From assembly GCA_910587765.1 (NCBI GenBank), contig CAJUNR010000011.1, positions 47,439-111,438 of the forward strand: a stretch of 64,000 nucleotides of DNA, given 5' to 3'. Shown here one piece after another: positions 60,417 to 64,000 of this stretch (position 1 is the first letter of the stretch; each line of letters starts with the position of its first letter). This stretch comes from an uncultured Lachnospiraceae bacterium (lineage in GTDB: Bacteria; Bacillota; Clostridia; Lachnospirales; Lachnospiraceae). The translations under genes were made by a program, and so were the position numbers. Under the pieces are notes generated by a model. That model was not told the origin of the DNA. It did no database searches and was given only the letters and a program-made list of their open reading frames with translations.

Positions 60417-61691
60417 TCATGGCTGCGCGGCAAGGTTTGTGCTTTGCGCCAGCCGTGGGTCCTCATAACGATTAAGCTCCTTCCGGATATCGTCCAGCCT
60501 TGTCCCGATTTGATCTTCAACTTTATAGAGTTCGCCCTCTTCCGTCCGCAGTACAGACGAGGTTACGGATTCTCTTCGGTCATAGATGTTTGAAGCATTC
60601 TCATATGCTGTCCTCGCTTCTTCCAGAAGTGCGTTATAGTCCTCCGAGGGGACTGTGTAATCCAGCAGCGACAGCATATGGAGAATGGTTTCGCACAAAT
60701 AACAGTATCCCAGAAGGCTCCATTCATTTGGCGCGCTTCCTTCGACGGTGACATTGCGGAAGCAGCAATAAGCGCATTTCATGAAATGATCTTCATCCTC
60801 GATGTTTTGACCATGATCAGACAGGGTATTGTATACTTTGCCGTTTCTGTAGTATAATTCCTCAGGCATTACTTCCCGCTTCTCTTCGCCGCCTACCATA
60901 TGGTTCTCATGAGCATAGAAAAGCTGAAAGCCGCCGATACTGTAAGATGCATATTCCAAAAGGACATGGTAGTCACAAACAAGAGAACTGTGGTGTGCCC
61001 AGAACACATCCTCTGCGGCTCGGGCGGCCTGAAAGACATTCTCCGCGGCTCTGCAGATCCCGTTGATTGAGGTATACAGTTGGTATTCCCGGACAGATTC
61101 TTCTTCCGTGAGCTTCCGATTCTTTTTTCCCTCCTGAAGTTTTTCGATTTCTTCCGAATACGCTCTAACCGCAGCGCTCTGTTCCTCGGGAAGCTGCGAA
61201 AAGGACATGTTGGAAATACCCTTGTTCGATAAATAAAGCCCTGCAAATTCACGCCGGTACTGCTTCAGCGGCTTGCTCCGCAGATGAGAAAAAAGGGGAT
61301 CGGCACTGTCCGTTTCCGGCTCTTCCTTTGGTTTTGAGGAAGAAATTTCACGGGAGAACATCCGGCTGATCTCTGCGTCCTCATCCTCCGGGAAGGAGAC
61401 AATCTCAATATCTTCATCCGGTATGGACTGTGCGAAAACCGACTGCGTATGAAGCAGTATCTGCACGGTCCAAAAGCCGATTAAAAGGATACTGCATAAT
61501 CCGGAGGCAAGCCGGATTCGGTTGAATATCATTTCAATCAGATTAAGTTTTTGGTCGCAGGCCTGACGGTACTGTTCGTTCCCCCGCTCTCTTTCGTCAA
61601 GATAATAAGTGTGAAACAGATAACATGCAATATAACTAAAATAACTTATAACCGGTATTAGCCATACCAAAAATGACATTATGAATTTCAT
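60417..61691 (-). CDS. Unknown membrane protein with two N-terminal helices
   Basis: 424 residues, not recognised. Membrane segments at about 4-26 and 62-84, with the charged stretch between (YYLDERERGNEQYRQACDQKL) possibly a cytoplasmic loop. The rest is a large soluble region with several cysteines (CAYCCF, YCYLC) and a helical C-terminus. The ATG at 61691 has GGAGG 5 bases ahead. It overlaps the preceding gene by 56 bases, in a different frame. It converges on the large surface-protein gene with only 9 bases between. Base composition is lower in GC than the core genes. Confidence 0.72.
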   Translation of the reverse strand: MKFIMSFLVWLIPVISYFSYIACYLFHTYYLDERERGNEQYRQACDQKLNLIEMIFNRIRLASGLCSILLIGFWTVQILLHTQSVFAQSIPDEDIEIVSFPEDEDAEISRMFSREISSSKPKEEPETDSADPLFSHLRSKPLKQYRREFAGLYLSNKGISNMSFSQLPEEQSAAVRAYSEEIEKLQEGKKNRKLTEEESVREYQLYTSINGICRAAENVFQAARAAEDVFWAHHSSLVCDYHVLLEYASYSIGGFQLFYAHENHMVGGEEKREVMPEELYYRNGKVYNTLSDHGQNIEDEDHFMKCAYCCFRNVTVEGSAPNEWSLLGYCYLCETILHMLSLLDYTVPSEDYNALLEEARTAYENASNIYDRRESVTSSVLRTEEGELYKVEDQIGTRLDDIRKELNRYEDPRLAQSTNLAAQP

Positions 61692-62391
61692 TCGTTCCTC
61701 CAGCTCCCCGCACAGTCGGCTGTTTTTTCAGAAGTTGCTCACAGTCATTTGTAATACATTTCAGCCCCTCGAAAGGGTCATTGACATTGAGTTTGTAGTC
61801 TTTTCCACGTCTTTTGACATCATTCTCAGAGACAGGATAGACCTGTCTGTCCTGCATCTTATAATATATTGTCTCAAATTGATCGGATTTTTTATTCTTG
61901 TACTCCAGTTCCATAAGTACAATCTGATGAATCTCAACTGTCTCGGACAGTTCTGCAAGTTCCTGCTTGATTCCGTAAAACGTTTCCGCCATAGAATCCC
62001 ACGGACCGGATGCCACCCGGAATCCATTGATATCTGAATCGTAATAGAGGACCGGATCAGGGTAAAATTCATCCAGATGAACCATTCGGATAATCCGTTT
62101 GCCGTCTGTAATGACAAACTGCGGATATAAAACCAGAGTTCCGTTTTTTAACTCGATATCGCATTTGTAAAACTCGTTCCCGTCTTCTTCTGAGTAGATC
62201 ATATCAGGCCTCTTCCAGCGTTCATTCAAGATTTGTTCAATGGTGTCGCTGCTTTCCAGAAAGTTTCCGACTGCGGCGACAAACATCCCAATGACCGGCC
62301 CCAGATAAGCACATATTTTTTCAAATTTATTTACAAAACGGTTTTCCTCGTTATTGTTTTCCCTTCCGGATTCCTGATTGTCTGCCATCAT
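61636..62391 (-). CDS. Unknown protein with one hydrophobic segment
   Basis: 251 residues, not recognised. A polar N-terminus (NQESGRENNNEENRF) is followed by a hydrophobic helix (KICAYLGPVIGMFVAAVGNFL, about 25-45), then a mixed domain (WKRPDMIYSEEDGNEFYKCD, YYDSDINGFRVASGPWDSM in order). It heads a two-gene unit with the membrane protein downstream, which it overlaps by 56 bases. A divergent HTH gene lies upstream, with a palindromic operator between, so this is likely the regulated partner. Function unknown. Confidence 0.72.
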   Translation of the reverse strand: MMADNQESGRENNNEENRFVNKFEKICAYLGPVIGMFVAAVGNFLESSDTIEQILNERWKRPDMIYSEEDGNEFYKCDIELKNGTLVLYPQFVITDGKRIIRMVHLDEFYPDPVLYYDSDINGFRVASGPWDSMAETFYGIKQELAELSETVEIHQIVLMELEYKNKKSDQFETIYYKMQDRQVYPVSENDVKRRGKDYKLNVNDPFEGLKCITNDCEQLLKKQPTVRGAGGTNEIHNVIFGMANTGYKLF

Positions 62392-62432
62392 GCTTCCTCC
62401 TGAAAAATATGAGATATTCGGCGGCCGTTATA

Positions 62433-62484
62433 GATGTCCGCATTCTCGGACATCATTTTACATGATATGATGAGGTGTTCTCAA
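62433..62484 (-). promoter_or_regulatory. Promoter and palindromic operator of the two unknown genes
   Basis: On the reverse strand, TTGAGA (62479-62484), 18 bases, TAAAAT (62455-62460). An 8-bp perfect inverted repeat GATGTCCG-CATTCT-CGGACATC (62433-62454) begins right at the predicted transcript start, a good place for a repressor. Confidence 0.6.
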
Positions 62485-62586
62485 TTTGTGATTCCAATGT
62501 TTGTAAAAAATATCCGGATTCATCAAGAATAGACAAAAGAACATCGTATTCACATGATAAAATATGGTAAAAATTTACAGAACAAC

Positions 62587-62615
62587 TTGAACATCAACGA
62601 TGCACATAATATAAT
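62587..62615 (+). promoter_or_regulatory. Promoter of the HTH gene
   Basis: TTGAAC (62587-62592), exactly 17 bases, TATAAT (62610-62615). It gives a leader of about 105 bases. The stretch 62392-62727 holds no gene, only these two promoters and the palindrome. Confidence 0.75.
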
Positions 62616-62727
62616 TATTTCAGACGTTGTAAATAGTGGATAAGGTTATGAGGAGAAAGAACGGTGTTCAAATGCAGTAATATGCCTGTACGCGGCGGTT
62701 TTGCAGAAGGGAGAAGAGAGGGATGGA

Positions 62728-63939
62728 ATGGACGTAAAAGATGAAAAATACAAAAAAATAGCGAAGGAAGTGAATGAAACCATATGTGAAAATCTGGAGA
62801 AGCTACTGGAGGCCAGGAACCTGTCACAGAGAGAATTTTGCCAGAAGATGGCAGAGAATCAGACATCGGTCACGAGAAGTTATTTTAACAGACTCCTGAA
62901 AGAACGTCAAAATATACCGGCGGCGTTTCTGCTGAGCTGCTGCGATTTTTTCGGCATCACTCTGCAGAATCTGGCTTCACCGGATTTTGACGCAGCGGAG
63001 TATATATACAATGAAACGAAGGAGCACGAGGATTATCTCCGTATTGAGGCCCTGCTGAGGAAAGCGGATACCCGGAAAGAGCAGACCGCATCTGCTGTAT
63101 CACAGAATGCGGGCAAAGGCAGGCCGCCGCGGTCCGGCAATTTCTTAACTCCCTTTACGGACACAGAACTGATAACGGATCCGTCGCACAGTCAGTTTGC
63201 GGGATATCTGCAGAGATACTACTGTTATTATTATCCGACTCATTCCTCGGAAAACAGAGAAGAAAAGGAAAATATCCTGAAAGGTGTTCTTGAACTGTCC
63301 GCGGAAAAAGGTTACTGCAGAGCGTTTTTGAAGATTAATACGAATACCGTGAACGAACACGGAGACATTAATTACAAAAAATATGACGGGTATGCGGCAA
63401 TATCGACGACTGTAAACAGTCTGAGCTGTATCATGTACAGCACAGAACTCTGCGAATTTTGCTTTCTGATGTTCCGGCACTTTAAATTGAATTTCGGAAA
63501 ACAGGACTGCAGGATTGCGGAAGTGCTCTCTTCATCGTCGGCTGCGGAGGACAGGAGACCGACTGTGCTGCGGATGCTTTTGAGCAGGGAAGAGATCGAT
63601 GACACCGATCTGAAAGCGGTTGAACCGTCATTTCTGCTGAACTATTCTACGATCGCGATCAGCGGGGACAATCTGCAGAAAATCGGAGATCAATCCGATG
63701 CCGGCAGAAAAATAGCCGATGCGTGGATGGCAGAACATGATCCGGAACCGATGTATTTTTGCAAGGAGGACGATATGGTCAGTCTTGCATCCAGATATTT
63801 AGATAAGAAAGAGACTTTGGAATTTATCATGAATCTGAGAGCCTGCTCCTATGCATACCGGTATAACAAGGTAAGCATGAAAGCAGACGACGCTGTACGG
63901 CAGATTCTGCTGGCTCGGGGATATTATAAAAAGAACTGA
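62728..63939 (+). CDS. XRE-type HTH protein with large unknown C-terminus
   Basis: 403 residues. An HTH of the Cro/CI type is suggested at about residues 22-70 (LEKLLEARNLSQREFCQKMA, SVTRSYFNRLLKERQNIPAAFLL, in order). The remaining 330 residues (TDTELITDPSHSQFAGYLQRYY, YDGYAAISTTVNSLSCIMYST, DAVRQILLARGYYKKN) are not recognised. It is divergent from the two unknown membrane genes, with an 8-bp palindrome between, and is the natural candidate for their regulator. It may also sense a ligand through its large C-terminal part. The start at 62728 follows AGAGAGGG. Confidence 0.75.
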   Translation: MDVKDEKYKKIAKEVNETICENLEKLLEARNLSQREFCQKMAENQTSVTRSYFNRLLKERQNIPAAFLLSCCDFFGITLQNLASPDFDAAEYIYNETKEHEDYLRIEALLRKADTRKEQTASAVSQNAGKGRPPRSGNFLTPFTDTELITDPSHSQFAGYLQRYYCYYYPTHSSENREEKENILKGVLELSAEKGYCRAFLKINTNTVNEHGDINYKKYDGYAAISTTVNSLSCIMYSTELCEFCFLMFRHFKLNFGKQDCRIAEVLSSSSAAEDRRPTVLRMLLSREEIDDTDLKAVEPSFLLNYSTIAISGDNLQKIGDQSDAGRKIADAWMAEHDPEPMYFCKEDDMVSLASRYLDKKETLEFIMNLRACSYAYRYNKVSMKADDAVRQILLARGYYKKN

Positions 63940-63953
63940 CAGACGGGGGGGTG

Positions 63954-63972
63954 TCGGTTAATACCGATTTTT
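63954..63972 (+). terminator. Small terminator after the HTH gene
   Basis: TCGGT-TAAT-ACCGA (63954-63967) followed by TTTTT. Short stem, but well placed 14 bases after the stop. Confidence 0.6.
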
Positions 63973-64000
63973 AACCTCTGACAAGCAAGGAAGATACAAT

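Noticed and set aside
1..64000. CRISPR arrays, insertion sequences, tRNA or rRNA genes
   Set aside because: Looked for regularly spaced repeats, transposase motifs, and tRNA-like T-loop (GGTTCGAATCC) signals; none seen.

Overview
The window looks like chromosomal DNA of a spore-forming, low-GC-lineage anaerobe of the Clostridia, most likely Lachnospiraceae or a close relative, with a fairly high GC content (by eye in the mid-50s percent). Reasons: strong AGGAGG ribosome sites and TTGACA/TATAAT promoters; a T-box leader in front of ilvBN; the rpsF-ssb-rpsR and gdpP-rplI-dnaB clusters; MecA, CwlD, MutS2, PadR/DUF1700/DUF4097 and DUF1858 proteins; and corrinoid-dependent one-carbon enzymes. Species cannot be fixed from the sequence alone.

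Layout. 1-9.7 kb: end of a histidine kinase gene, an aconitase-family hydratase, a reverse-strand mutS2-response regulator-histidine kinase group, and an AAA-ATPase/PD-(D/E)XK protein. 9.8-13.6 kb: a PadR-DUF1700-DUF4097 envelope operon (reverse), a DUF4230 lipid-anchored or membrane protein and purine nucleoside phosphorylase. 14-21 kb: an alpha-galactoside uptake and hydrolysis operon (binding protein, two permeases, AraC regulator, GH36 alpha-galactosidase, DUF624 protein), with no ATPase gene. 21-35 kb: a GntR regulator and then the most interesting metabolic region, a corrinoid-dependent demethylation module. It holds a GPH/MFS transporter, a UroD-fold methyltransferase, an arylamine N-acetyltransferase, an Fe-S/FMN/FAD oxidoreductase, a YjiH-like membrane protein, an ASKHA-only reductive activator, a methyl-THF methyltransferase and a B12-binding corrinoid protein, with two PucR-type regulators read outward from it. 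Together these supply the four parts of a classical O-demethylase (methyltransferase I, corrinoid protein, methyltransferase II, activating enzyme), so the likely role is to strip methyl groups from an unidentified methylated substrate and pass them to tetrahydrofolate.

35-40.8 kb: a small protein plus a SprA-like putative metalloprotease, ilvBN under a T-box, a phosphopantetheinyl transferase, a sirtuin and DUF951. 40.9-48.5 kb: core replication and translation genes (rpsF, ssb, rpsR, gdpP-like, rplI, dnaB), a ferredoxin, a MerR regulator, DUF1858 and MecA. Between rpsR and gdpP lies a 138-nt, almost fully base-paired element with its own terminator, which resembles no RNA family I recognise; part of it recurs near the MerR gene. 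49-51.7 kb: a membrane-anchored GH18 glycosidase and CwlD amidase, fitting spore cortex or wall work.

51.8-64 kb is accessory: a Fic protein that lacks its catalytic histidine, a second AAA/PD-(D/E)XK protein that is visibly AT-rich, a secreted protein of about 2,050 residues (transglutaminase-like, thioredoxin-like, CAP and many beta repeats), and an unknown divergent cassette of two overlapping reverse-strand genes and an HTH regulator around a palindromic operator.

No tRNA, rRNA, CRISPR array or insertion sequence was seen. All calls come from reading the sequence; no database search was run.
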